Below, in pieces: positions 1-9,960 of a stretch of 64,000 bases of DNA (positions are counted from its first letter, which is position 1; each line of letters begins with the position of its first letter). The stretch spans positions 13,362,889-13,426,888 of the forward strand of contig CM022677.1 in NCBI GenBank assembly GCA_012295275.1, written 5' to 3'. Source of the DNA: Chrysomallon squamiferum. Lineage: Eukaryota; Mollusca; Gastropoda; Neomphalida; Peltospiridae. A program made the position numbers and the translations under genes. The notes beneath the pieces were generated by a model. It was not told the DNA's origin, ran no database searches, and worked only from the letters and a program-made list of their open reading frames with translations.

Positions 1-1379
1 CCGTTCTGACTAAAAACTCCACCTCGCTATAATAAGTTATTTGTATGTTAGCATGGTAATTAAAGAATAATGTAGCTCCGTTGCTAGTTTTCTCTACATC
101 AGGGTATAAACCTATTAGGAACATAGGAGGTCTATTGCATTGATAAGTGCGTCGGTGTTTACCGTCCATGCACGTGTTCACATTTGGATTATCTAAATCA
201 TTGCTAGATATACCGCTTTTACCTAGTTTGGTGCTAGCATCATCTGCCATCGATGGTGCTCCTAAATCTTTACCAGCTTTATTTTGATAACAAGCTGAAT
301 AGTGTACATTTCTGTATTGATGGTTAAAATAGGTGGTGATAGCAGTCCATACATTCTTCATCTTTGAATCGATTATTATGAGATAGGTCCAAATGTTTAT
401 CAGGTAATCCATAATCATTATAAATATCTGTAAATGTCCAAACTCGTGCATTTGGAGGTGCCATTACTGGTACTTCGTTTGGATCTGATTTAGTATTATT
501 TGAAACATGTATTATCATATTATTTATATTAAATCCGAATTTTTTAATTTTATAGCCTACAACCTCATCAGGTAAATTCCAATCGTCTGCCTTCGTGCTA
601 GCTGCTTTATACCAATAAGGTATAATGTGACCACCATGATTGAATGTAAATTCACATACATTTAGATCACCTATTGCATTTTTCCATGCTGAAGCATCTG
701 TTGCATTATCTATAACTGACATACTAGCTTTTCTTTGTTTAGATAAATTAATCTCACTAGTGAATGTTCGTTTAAATGTTTTTTTAATGGTAATATACCT
801 CGGATTAGCTCCAGACGTTGTACCTCCAAATCCTTGGTATAAAACGTTATTTCCTGTAGCAGAGGCCATAGGAGCACCTTCACTTCCACCTGTATCAGTT
901 ACCTCTTCGTTCATGATAGAATCAGGTTCCATTACGGACTCTTGAGGTTGAACATACGTTCCTTTGGAATTATATTGATCCAATACATCTTGTGATATCC
1001 TCGTAGATAGTTGATTATTATTATTAGGAACTTTGGAGCTAGATCCTCCTCCAGGTTCGATGTTTTGTCGTTTCATGCCTTGTTGTTCTGATGCTTTTAA
1101 TGCTTGTTCGTCTTCTGGGTATATAGGCGTATTAAAAGGGTCCTCTTCGTCTTGATCTTCAATATGGTTATATTCGTTCCGAATATTTTGTATTGCCGAA
1201 TAGAAATCTTGATTTGGAATCTGTAAATTTGGATATTGACGTCGAATTTGTAACCACCTGTTTTGGCGCTGATCCACCGGCACATTTATCTCTGATAATA
1301 TATCAAATGCTTTAGCTTTAGCTATAGCCCAAAGTCTGGTAACGTCCTTCTTGTTTAATATACGTTTCCCTTTATTCAT
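1..1379 (-). pseudogene. Endogenous parvovirus capsid protein VP, unit P5 (partial)
   Basis: The VP starts at ATG 1379 and is open to 324 (351 aa), then shifts frame and continues towards base 1, where the window cuts it. The N-terminal basic segment, the acidic patch with DEEDPFN and the parvovirus jelly-roll region (IPYWYK, DDW, FTDIYNDYGLP) are intact. After DEECMD about 130 codons present in unit P3 are missing, and the join is out of frame, giving a premature end (CYHHLF). Unit P1 has exactly the same deletion, so it predates the duplication. The 25-base deletion that breaks P1 is absent here, so P5 keeps the longer open N-terminal half. No phospholipase A2 motif is visible. Confidence 0.9.
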
Positions 1380-1741
1380 GAAATTGGACTAGTAGTACGC
1401 ATATATGATACGTATTCGTCCTCTTCAGTTTCCAATTCCTCTCGTTCTTCAGATTAAACGTTATTATCTACTGCTGTATCTTTTGAATTCACAAAATCAG
1501 TGAATTGATCCAAAGCGTCCTTTATTTGAGTTTTAGTATAGCTAGCAGTGCTTTCTACAGAAGATTCAACTATACTTTGTCCAATAGCAGTCGCTTGAGG
1601 TAGATATACACTGTCAGCTCCGACAATTTCGGCTATAGCTGGAGCGGTAGAATCTATAATAGCTGATGTAGCAAGTTCCACTGATGTATCAAACGCAAAT
1701 TCAATGATTTCAGTAGCAATTATACCCAAAGCTGTGAACAT
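1376..1741 (-). pseudogene. Small Ala/Ile-rich ORF upstream of VP, unit P5
   Basis: It starts at ATG 1741 (MFTALGIIATEIIEFAF) and is open for 95 aa to an in-frame TAA at 1454-1456. Homologous sequence continues beyond it to the TGA that overlaps the VP ATG at 1376-1379, so the ancestral product was about 121 aa. The N-terminal two thirds alternate Ala, Ile, Ser and Glu in what look like amphipathic helices; the C-terminal part is acidic. The same TAA is present in unit P1. I do not recognise a family. See unit P3 for the one copy that is open over its full length. Confidence 0.8.
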
Positions 1742-1771
1742 CCTAATTCAACAACTGATAATAATCAAATG

Positions 1772-2100
1772 AACAATATGCTGAATGACTCTTTGGCGTA
1801 ATGGTCGGCAAGTTTGTTGCTGATGATGCTGACATGTGCTGGGAGCCACTTGATGATTAGTTGTTTGTCGTTGTGTTGTATGTCCTCGTGTAGATGTTGT
1901 ATTCTGCTGAGTAGGTCTGGTCTGCTGGAATTCGGCCGTGCATGCTGAAAGGTGATTTGTGATACGGCTGAATTGTATGCATGTGGGTTTGTTTGTGTGA
2001 TCTTGGACTATGAAGGCGAATCCTACTCTCCTGTTGTCTGGGATTTTGGATGTACGTGTGTTGTTTATAGTGGTTGTTTGCTGCTGCTAGAAATATGGCT
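1772..2100 (-). pseudogene. LINE RNase H domain remnant
   Basis: Reading the minus strand, one frame gives GFAFIVQD, then FSRITNHLSACTAEF; after a frameshift another frame gives PDLLSRIQHLHEDIQ and KWLPAHVSIISNKLADHYAK. These match the order of the RNase H fold in non-LTR retrotransposons: first strands, the catalytic Glu in the TAE motif, and the W-PAH-N-LAD C-terminal block. The frame runs on as ESFSILFI and stops close to the first base of the parvovirus-derived small gene, so the viral insertion abuts or interrupts this LINE. The same arrangement is found at 63519-63840. The clade is not determined. Confidence 0.7.
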
Positions 2101-2252
2101 TTTTTGAACAGATTATGTTGTTGTTATTTTTTATAATTAATACATTTTTACTATTTTCACTCTTTGTTTTTTACCTGGACATCTCCTCACACACAGAGAC
2201 CCTAATGTGAACTTGGCTTTTGGAATAAGCACCGTTTTATCAAGGTCAAGGT

Positions 2253-2370
2253 CATATGTATACTGCTGGGGACAGCAGGACTCGCAGGTACCTTCATTGA
2301 GGAAACGACAAGACTGAAAAAAACATTAAAACAACAACAAAAAACACTTGTAAGTCAAGGTACCACTGCA

Positions 2371-2402
<32 letters not shown>

Positions 2403-2661
2403 ATATTACTATTAATAAATTTGGGTATCAAATGCACACACACACGTTTACAAACAATTACAAACAACAGACATAGTTACATATACAGTTCAGCAAGCTA
2501 TTGTTCAGTTTGAGGTCAAAGTTCAACTCAGCAGACAGTCAGTGTTCTTAGTTCCGTTGCATCCCCCAGCACACTCGGGGTGACAGCATTGGTTCAGCAG
2601 TTTTCCAAAACAACACACATCACACTAGTCAGCACACTCCTCTCCGTGGATTACTCAACAA

Positions 2662-2694
<33 letters not shown>

Positions 2695-3480
2695 TAACAA
2701 CAACAACAACAGATAATAATAATAACAATAATAATTATAATAACAGTGGTTCACAAGCTTTTGTGAAATGGATTGTGGGAATCGGTGTAACTGGTGAAAG
2801 TTAAACAAAGGGAGGTTACTGAAAATGTTCAGGGTACAAGAACTTTGAACAATGTTCAGATTACTTGTTTGTCAAAAATACTATAAATAATGTGCAAATT
2901 TCCACTTTGTTAGACACAGGCATAGAGTAGGTGAAATTACACGGTGTGTTATAGTTTTTATTTCACAGTGATAATAAAATGAAGGTGACTGTTTTTCAGT
3001 GAGATCTGACCAACAAGATCAGTTTTTGTCTCAGTAAGTATTAGGATTTTCCTGTTCTGAGTAGAACTCAGTGAATGAATGATCAAAATCTGTGACAGAT
3101 GTTTTACTGTCTATGAGAAGGTGTTTATAACATATTTTTTCTTGCTGACCAATGGAAGCAGTTATCTAACTGTTTGTTATAACTGTCTTCATGATTGAGT
3201 GGATGTACATTGACAGACATCTGCAACAGACATTTAAGTATCTGATAACCCAAACAAAGCCTCATAACAATCATCATTAAAATAAATAACAATAAAAACC
3301 ATCTCTAATTACATTATCTGATCTAGACCGAACAGAACTTAAAGGAGTAAGAAATAATAATAAAAAAAACAACAACAACACACTCTCTCTCTCTCTCATA
3401 ATTATGAAAAATTTATTAACATTAAACTTATTTTAAAATTCATTCAGTCTTAGTCGTTGTTTTCTGCTAAGTACTTAATT
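2253..3480. other. Non-coding stretch with simple repeats
   Basis: No gene seen. It holds a TAA run (about 2378-2402), a CAA run (2655-2712) and a CT run near 3383-3398. A short open frame across the CAA run reads as poly-Thr and is a repeat artefact. Confidence 0.6.
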
Positions 3481-3489
3481 GTTTTTATT

Positions 3490-3910
3490 TGTATTACTAA
3501 TACTTTAGTAAATTTTAAGTGAAATGAAGTAAACTGAAACTATTTTTATAAATTACTTTGTTGTTTTCTTAACTATTTAGTGTAAACATTAAATATGAAA
3601 TAAAAGCAATTTTTAAAATCATTTTGTTATTTCTTTTTACTATTTTCTGTAAACAATTTATTATTAAATGAAATAAAATAATGTAAAGTTAATGCATGTT
3701 TTTATATTTTCTGTAAACAATTAATTGTTATATGAAATAAAATGATTTTTGAAATTATTGTTTTTTTACTATTTCTCTATTAAATGAAATAAATATGGTT
3801 TTTGAAATTAATGTGTTAACAACTATTAAATGAAGTAATTTTAAAAACTAAAATTTACCAGTTTCTGTAACCATTAATTGAAATAAAACTGATTTTAAAA
3901 CCACAATGTG
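3490..3910. repeat. Degenerate ~75-bp AT-rich minisatellite
   Basis: Recurrent blocks of the form 'TTTCTGTAAACAATTAAT..TGAAATAAAA..TTTTTGAAAT' appear about six times with drift in length and sequence. No coding frame. Confidence 0.6.
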
Positions 3911-4170
3911 CTTGTTTTCTTTACGGATAATTTATTTCTAACATTACAAACATTTATATATATATATGATGGAGGAGGGTATACAGATCTGTTGAATATT
4001 TTTGAGGGGTGTGTTAATTCTCTAGGGACAGGGAAGTGATGGGTAAAATCAAAGTAAAACAGTAGATAAGTGCTGGTGTAGGTGGACATTTTTTAAAAAT
4101 AAAAATTGGATTTGGGCAACATGTCTATTTTCAGTGACTTGTTTATGTAGATATGATTCTTGGTGACTGT

Positions 4171-4193
4171 ATCTGTGTGTGTGTGTATGTGTT

Positions 4194-4283
<90 letters not shown>
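4171..4283. repeat. (TG)n followed by (GA)n microsatellite
   Basis: A short TG run is followed by about 84 bases of uninterrupted GA (4199-4283). Open frames here read as Ser-Leu repeats and are artefacts. Confidence 0.95.
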
Positions 4284-4286
<3 letters not shown>

Positions 4287-4315
4287 TTTAAAGGAATGGA
4301 GACAGAAACAGAATA

Positions 4316-4700
4316 ATTGCTAATCATGTTAAAGAGTGTGGTGAAGGAAGGATAGGAATAAACAGAAGGAATTAAGAATCATGTTAAAGAGTGGTGAAGG
4401 AAGGATAAACAAAACACTATAATTAACTGTACAACACTGAAGGAAGGAGGGAATATTCAGACAATGGCTTTCATGTTAAATTTTATGGTCAAAGGAAGGA
4501 TAGGATTTTAAACAGAAGGATGGTTTTTAAAATTTTTTGTTAAATAGTTGTTGTTTTGAAGGAAGGATAGGAATAAAATAAGATTGTAAAGTTTATCATC
4601 TTAACAAGAATGAAGGAAGGATAAAATAAACAGATGAAGACATTGATTCATATCTTTAAAGTTCTGTGGTGAAGGAAGGATAGGAATAAATAGAAGGAAT
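4316..4700. repeat. Degenerate GGAAGGATA-type minisatellite
   Basis: Blocks containing GAAGGAAGGATAGGAATAAA followed by AGAAGGAATTAAGAA recur at about 4343, 4395, 4440, 4493, 4559, 4612 and 4671, with spacing of roughly 45-65 bases. Confidence 0.65.
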
Positions 4701-4715
4701 TAAGAAACAAAAAAA

Positions 4716-5160
4716 GGGCGCGCAAACTTACAGATCTTAAACATAACACTATAATTAACTATACAACACTAACAGAGTTTACATTCATACAACTTTTCAA
4801 ATTAAATTTTATATTTCTCATAGAAACTACTATTTTTTCTTAAATTTCGTAGGTTTTTTTTTTTATATATTATTATTATTGTTGTTGTTGAGATAGAAGC
4901 TATTTTGAAATATTAATTATAAGATTGTAAAGTTTACATTCTGTACAAGAATATGTCTAAGAAAATAAGCAGATGAAGACAGTGATTCAGTATCTTTTCT
5001 AACCGTTCTCGCTTTCCTCTAATTCAGTACACAGACTACGTGTGTCCCTCTAGTCATCGCTCTAAACCAGGGCTGCGCAAACTTTCAGATCTTACAGGCC
5101 GCTCCGCTTTAACTTCACTGGCCGCACAAATTTCATTTGTGACTACGTAAAATCTGAAAG
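4716..5160. mobile_element. Possible hAT-type terminal sequences
   Basis: At 5068 the sequence CAGGGCTGCGCAAACTTTCA is followed by a block rich in GGCCGC, which resembles the ends of many hAT transposons (CAGGG..CAAACT, then GGCCG). A related block, GGGCGCGCAAACTTACAG, lies at 4716. Both are in the same orientation and no matching inverted end or transposase was found, so this could be one solo end plus a second fragment. Confidence 0.3.
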
Positions 5161-5509
5161 CGTAACATACATGACTTTGCCTAATTTTCTAACAGTGAAT
5201 CTCTGTAACGTAAATGTAAACAAAACTTAAACTACGTTGTTCGTCCTCTAAATTAACCGGTCCAGAGGCAATCCATCAGCGAAGTGAACAACACTAACGC
5301 ACAGTAAAACATAAATCCCACTTTACAAATGTATTTCCTTCATGGCGTTTACTGTTGTGGGGTGCATAATTTCGATTAATTTCCCGTTCCGAATACTTTA
5401 CTTTGCTATTTCTCTTTCGATTATGTGATTAAGTAGATTATACTTTCCCCAACAATTTATTTATCCTGTAACTACAGAAACTCATAAAATCACATCTGCA
5501 CGTCTTTTC

Positions 5510-5597
5510 CTTTTTATAATAATAATAATAATAACGGCAATGATAATAATAAAATAATAATAATTATTATTAGTATTATTAGTATTAAAACAACAGC

Positions 5598-5661
<64 letters not shown>

Positions 5662-5665
5662 GTAA
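5510..5665. repeat. (TAA)n microsatellite
   Basis: AAT/TAA triplets with interruptions from 5517, uninterrupted over about 5596-5660. Confidence 0.95.
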
Positions 5666-6590
5666 TAAGTTTTCTGATCTGTTCAGTTTTAACAATGTCA
5701 AGTACAAAACTCTTGAAAGACTGAACTGCTTGGTATCGTGTAATGGTTTATGGTAAAAACGGCTTGAGACTTTTTTATTACATTATTTTTGTATTAAATA
5801 TTATTATTGTTAGAATAGCAATAATAGCAGGAGTAGTAGTAGTAGTAGTATAAAGTGTTTGACTGGCAGTAGTAATAATAGTAGTAGTAATAGTAGAAGT
5901 AGCATAGTAGAAGTAGTAGTTAAAACATACCAGTTTTTTATAAATGAAGATATTAGCTGTAACATGTTCATCAAACAATAAGAGAATAACAGAACAAAAT
6001 AACAACAACAAAAATATTTTCACTAATCATTTATTTTTAACAAAAAGACAAATGAAAATGGAATATAATTTTTTTTTCTTTTTTCCAAGCATGATGCAAA
6101 AATGAGAGAAAAAAATTAAAAATACAACTACTGAAAATTATTATTGAGCATTCATGTAGGTATTTCACAACGATTCTTTAAAAATTAACAGACCGACAGA
6201 CAGACTAGAAAACAGAACATAGATTCATAACTAGATTAATGAACAGAAATACAATAAGAACAAATAAAATTAAATGAAATTGAATGAGAGAAAAATATAC
6301 AGAAATGAAAGAAAAATGTATGAGGATGATTGAGACAGAAGAATATAAGAGGAAAAATTTAGAAACTTTTAAATATTATATTTTTATCCTGAAAATATTA
6401 ACGTTTTTTAAAAACAAAAAAATAACAATTAAAACAGATGAGGTTCTTTGTCCAAATTAATTTGCATACGCACACAAGTACACACATGCACACACACATT
6501 GTTTGAATGAATGTATTTTTAAATAAAATTCTTCAAGAAAAGAGAAGATCCCACCTAACAACCCCCAACTTTTATGAAACTATTTCTTCC
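5666..6590. other. AT-rich non-coding stretch
   Basis: Contains TAG/TAT triplet tracts (5826-5915) and no frame with convincing amino-acid composition. Confidence 0.5.
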
Positions 6591-6593
6591 AAA

Positions 6594-6625
<32 letters not shown>

Positions 6626-6752
6626 TAATAACAATAATAATAATAACAATAATAACAATACTAATAAAAACAATAATAAAACAATAATAATAATAATAAT
6701 AACAATAATAACAATAACAACAACAACAATAATAATAATAATAATAAACCAT
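6591..6752. repeat. AAT/AAC triplet microsatellite
   Basis: About 160 bases of AAT with AAC interruptions. Open frames on both strands across it read as poly-Asn or poly-Ile/Val and are not genes. Confidence 0.95.
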
Positions 6753-8335
6753 ACTAAATAATAAAGAAATAAAGAAATAGATAAACAGTATTCTTTAATT
6801 TTCTCCATTTGACTGCCAGCTACTTTTTAAAATTACATAATCAGAAATATACAACTGAAAAATAAAATAAAAATAATAAATACTAATAAAAAAATATTTT
6901 GTAATAAGCAGACATTGAAGAGAACATTTTGTTGGCAGTATAATTATAAACAACACAAATTATGGATGATGTTTGTTTTCATCTGAAGAGCTGAAATGGT
7001 GAAATCTCTTAGTGTTTGATGCACAGCATAACAGAGACTTTTCTTCACTAAAATTATTAAACTTATTATATAAAAGCACCGACACATTATCAACTAAACC
7101 TATATTATTAAACGATACATTCATTTTGAGTTAATTTTGATTCTAAATATATTGGATAACTGTTTTATAGTCAAACATTAATTAGTAATGTTATATATTG
7201 AAAACTACATATTAACATCAAATAAGTGTTTTATAGTCAAACATTAATTAGATAGCAATGTTAATACTGAAAATTATTTATTAAAATAATATGATTAACT
7301 TTCATTAAATTATTAAAGTTATATTTTAATACTAAAATGTTAACATTATAAAAAAACTGACAAATCCATTACATAAATAAAATAAAAATAAATATTACAC
7401 ACCAAACAGAAGAGAACAAAACCCACCAAATCAAAACATATTGTTGAAAATATTGGATATTTGTTGTTCAAAGTGATTTAATAATAATGGAATTAACATT
7501 TATATCTGAAGACTTTTTGATGTTGATTTCAAAATTGCATGATCCAAATATTGCAAACTTCTCACATTAACAGTAAAACAAACAATTTTGGAGAATTAAA
7601 AAAATATATATTAATATAAAAGTAATAATAATTATTATTATAATAGAAAATTAAAATAACATCACTGACTAATACATATTTAAGTACTGAGGTTTGTTAG
7701 CATTCATAAAATGAAATAAAGTTGTTTTTACACACACACACATACATGTGCGCGAGGCATAGATACACACATACAATGATAGCAGAATATAAATCTCTTT
7801 CCCTTGCTCCACACAAATAACATATAAACAGACACCAAGGAAACATTAAATAATAAGTACATTTTTAAAATAGCACTTTTATCAAATTCCAGAAATATAA
7901 TAAGAGTTAAAAAAGATGCTAACACAAAAGATAAAAAGTAAAAACCTAGAAATTTGGACAGTATTCAATATTCACTAGACATAATTAGCTGATATAACAC
8001 TGATCAAAAAGTTTCTATAAAATATGAATGCCACCCATATTTTACACCTGTACTGTCAAAGATACATCTAAAAGTATTAAAACATCTTTATAAAGTAAAT
8101 TGTTGATACAGTACTTTATCAAATAACAAAAACTAAAACAATATTTTAAAAACCATCTACTCTAAAAGATAAAGAGGTAAACATTTTGAGATAAAACTGG
8201 AAATGGTGTCTGATGGTTTTCTCAAGGTGTTAATATCTGGAGAAAAGTTTATTTGTGTTTCTATCAGGCTCTGCAGACTTAACCCACGAACATCATATAA
8301 ACTGCACACATCTAACAAATTCTAAACACCAAGTC
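6753..8335. other. AT-rich non-coding stretch
   Basis: No gene seen. A direct duplication of the block TTTTATAGTCAAACATTAAT lies at about 7171 and 7229. A short CA run sits near 7731. Confidence 0.5.
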
Positions 8336-8337
8336 AT

Positions 8338-9362
8338 TTATAGAGTTCATCATCATCGTCCATGACAGCATCATGTTCTGTCTGCCGTTGTCTTATGTTC
8401 TCTTCTTTAGCTGCTGCGTCTCTTTTTGCTGTCTCGCAGGCTAACGTTTCCTTTATGATCTCCTCTAGTTTGACACTGATACCCTCCTCCATTCAGCTTC
8501 ATCACCATCGCTCTGGTAGCTTACAAGAGGTGAACTGTTTGTGTTGGGACTAGAATCATCATCACTTGATAAAGGAGAGTTTCAGTTTGTTGGTTTCATG
8601 CTGCTGCATCTGTGACAGGAACATCTAACAGCCCTGTTTTTACAATACCCGAATATTTCCCAGAAGCCTTCCCAGCATCCTCTGTCTTTGAATGAGACAC
8701 CATTGTGATCCCAGAATGCAATCCAGTACTAGCAGAATTATAACCTGACTGCAGCAGAGAAGTGGCTGACACATCACTAACAACCCTTTCAGACACACTG
8801 TTTAGTTGTTTTCTTTTCTACATTGTCACTTTCCAGCTGTGGTTTGTGACCTTGTGTTCCTTCCTCGTGATTATCTTTGTTTCACCTTGGAAAGTTATTG
8901 TCACTTGTAGACCATGAATGTTCTTCCTTCTCTGTTTTCACTAAACTATTATTAGTTTAGTCAACCTGCTGATAGGTTCAGTGTTTTGTTCACATCAATG
9001 TTCCCATCCACTATTTCATTCGTTTCAAAACTTGGCGTTTGACCTTCTTCAGTGCTTTGTTTATCAACCTGTTGTAGCTTGTCTGATTCAATCTTTGAGA
9101 AAAAGCTTTGAACTTGTTGAAGACAACCTCTGCTTTCATCATCCTCACTTTTTTCTTGTTTTCGATCATCATCCAGTTTTTTTCTTGTTTTTTAATCATC
9201 TGCTCCCAACTTTCTTTTTTGTTAGTTTAGTTTTTTTACTTTTTGCGTTCATCCTCTTTTACTTTAGTATCTGTTTTTGACTTTTCCTTCACCTTTTCAT
9301 CACAATGTTTATCTATGCTGTGTTGATTGGTGTCATCTTCTCTAGCAGACTGAGTTTCGATT
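8338..9362 (-). pseudogene. Decayed charged, Lys/Glu-rich protein (unidentified)
   Basis: On the minus strand coding-like pieces occur in order but in different frames: KQIETQSAREDDTNQ and DEKVKEKSKTDTKVKEDER near 9250-9360; CLQQVQSFFSKIESDKLQQV near 9060-9130; SERVVSDVSATSLLQSGYNS at 8596-8796; SDDDSSPNTNSSPLVSYQSD near 8500-8560; and EEGISVKLEEIIKETLACET ending DDDDELYK and a stop at 8338. Frameshifts and stops separate them. The composition is that of a nuclear, low-complexity, acidic and basic protein with a helical C-terminus. It lies head to head with the PWWP remnant at 9413, so it may be the inverted C-terminal half of the same gene. That link is inference. Confidence 0.45.
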
Positions 9363-9412
9363 TGCTTTCACTGCCATGTAATACTTTCCTTTTACTCGAA
9401 ACAATCAGTTCA

Positions 9413-9960
9413 CACTGGCTGGCAAGGATTGATGACCTCCACCATCAGTAAAAACTCCAAAATACCCAATTTTCTTCTATGGACCCTATCGGGCTGCATT
9501 CCTTGCATATCCTAAAGATATCTATCCATACGAGATGTTCAAAGACAAGTACCACACATGAAAGAGGAGACTGGGTTTTAATGAAGGCCTGCGTGAGATT
9601 ATCCACAAACCACCAGGAGAAGATATGGCTCATTGAACCAAAGCAGAGGGAACAGTGAAGTAGAGGTAAGATGAACTCAAAAGTAAACAGAAAGGTGGCA
9701 GAAAACGTGTAATGGTGGAATCGAAAAAGATGTGCAAGAATATGAAGGTGAAAAGAGGGAAGATCATTAATGACACTGCAAAAAAAAAGATGTTTGAAGG
9801 ATTTCTTGATTTGGAGGAATAAAAAGTACTGGTGTGAAAGTATAGAAAAGTCTAAGACAAAGAAGATTAAATCCACTGAAAAAATTACTGCCAGAGTGAC
9901 AAAGAGTGACATAGGCATTCTTGACGTGTACAATTCTGAAAAGAGAAAATACAAACTTTA
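9413..9960 (+). pseudogene. HDGF/LEDGF-type PWWP-domain pseudogene
   Basis: The plus strand reads HWLARIDD, then after a frameshift PPPSVKTPKYPIFFYG, AAFLAYPKDIYPYEMFKDKY and, after a stop codon, RLGFNEGLREI. This is the order and spacing of the HDGF/PSIP1 PWWP domain, which binds methylated histone tails: the PHWPAR-like start, the FFYG strand, the AFL..KDI-PY segment, and the GF-EGL-EI helix. A lysine-rich tail (GGRKRVMVESKKMCKNMKVK) follows to about 9960, as in that family. At least one frameshift and several stops make it a pseudogene, perhaps a retrocopy, since no intron interrupts the domain. The ancestral initiator codon is not visible. Confidence 0.65.

Larger units (their letters stand above)
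1..2252. repeat. Left copy of a segmental duplication (P5 plus LINE flank)
   Basis: This segment matches 61782-64000 in the same orientation, at an offset of about 61.75 kb, and runs off both window ends. It carries part of VP, the small upstream gene and a LINE remnant. Differences seen by eye: the right copy lacks 8 bases near left position 174 and about 25 bases near left 780-804, lacks one ATT triplet near 1020, and has two extra T near 63228, plus scattered substitutions. Shared defects (a VP deletion and a stop in the small gene) show that decay began before duplication. An assembly duplicate is less likely because of the indels, but allelic copies remain possible. Confidence 0.85.

Noticed and set aside
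640-945. Plus-strand 101-aa frame opposite VP
   Set aside because: Antisense shadow of VP without its own start signals or homology. The same applies to plus-strand frames opposite NS1 and VP at 47-61 kb.
1097-1285. 62-aa frame inside VP in another frame, also in P4 and P1
   Set aside because: Although it recurs, it is a shadow of the well-conserved VP N-terminus and has no independent support.
6507-6808. Overlapping open frames rich in Asn, Ile or Tyr on both strands
   Set aside because: They are readings of an AAT/AAC microsatellite.
8981-9280. Plus-strand hydrophobic 99-aa frame
   Set aside because: It is antisense to a Lys/Glu-rich coding remnant, which explains its Phe/Leu richness.
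9445-9954. 169-aa minus-strand frame
   Set aside because: It is the antisense shadow of the PWWP pseudogene, which has clear family motifs on the plus strand.
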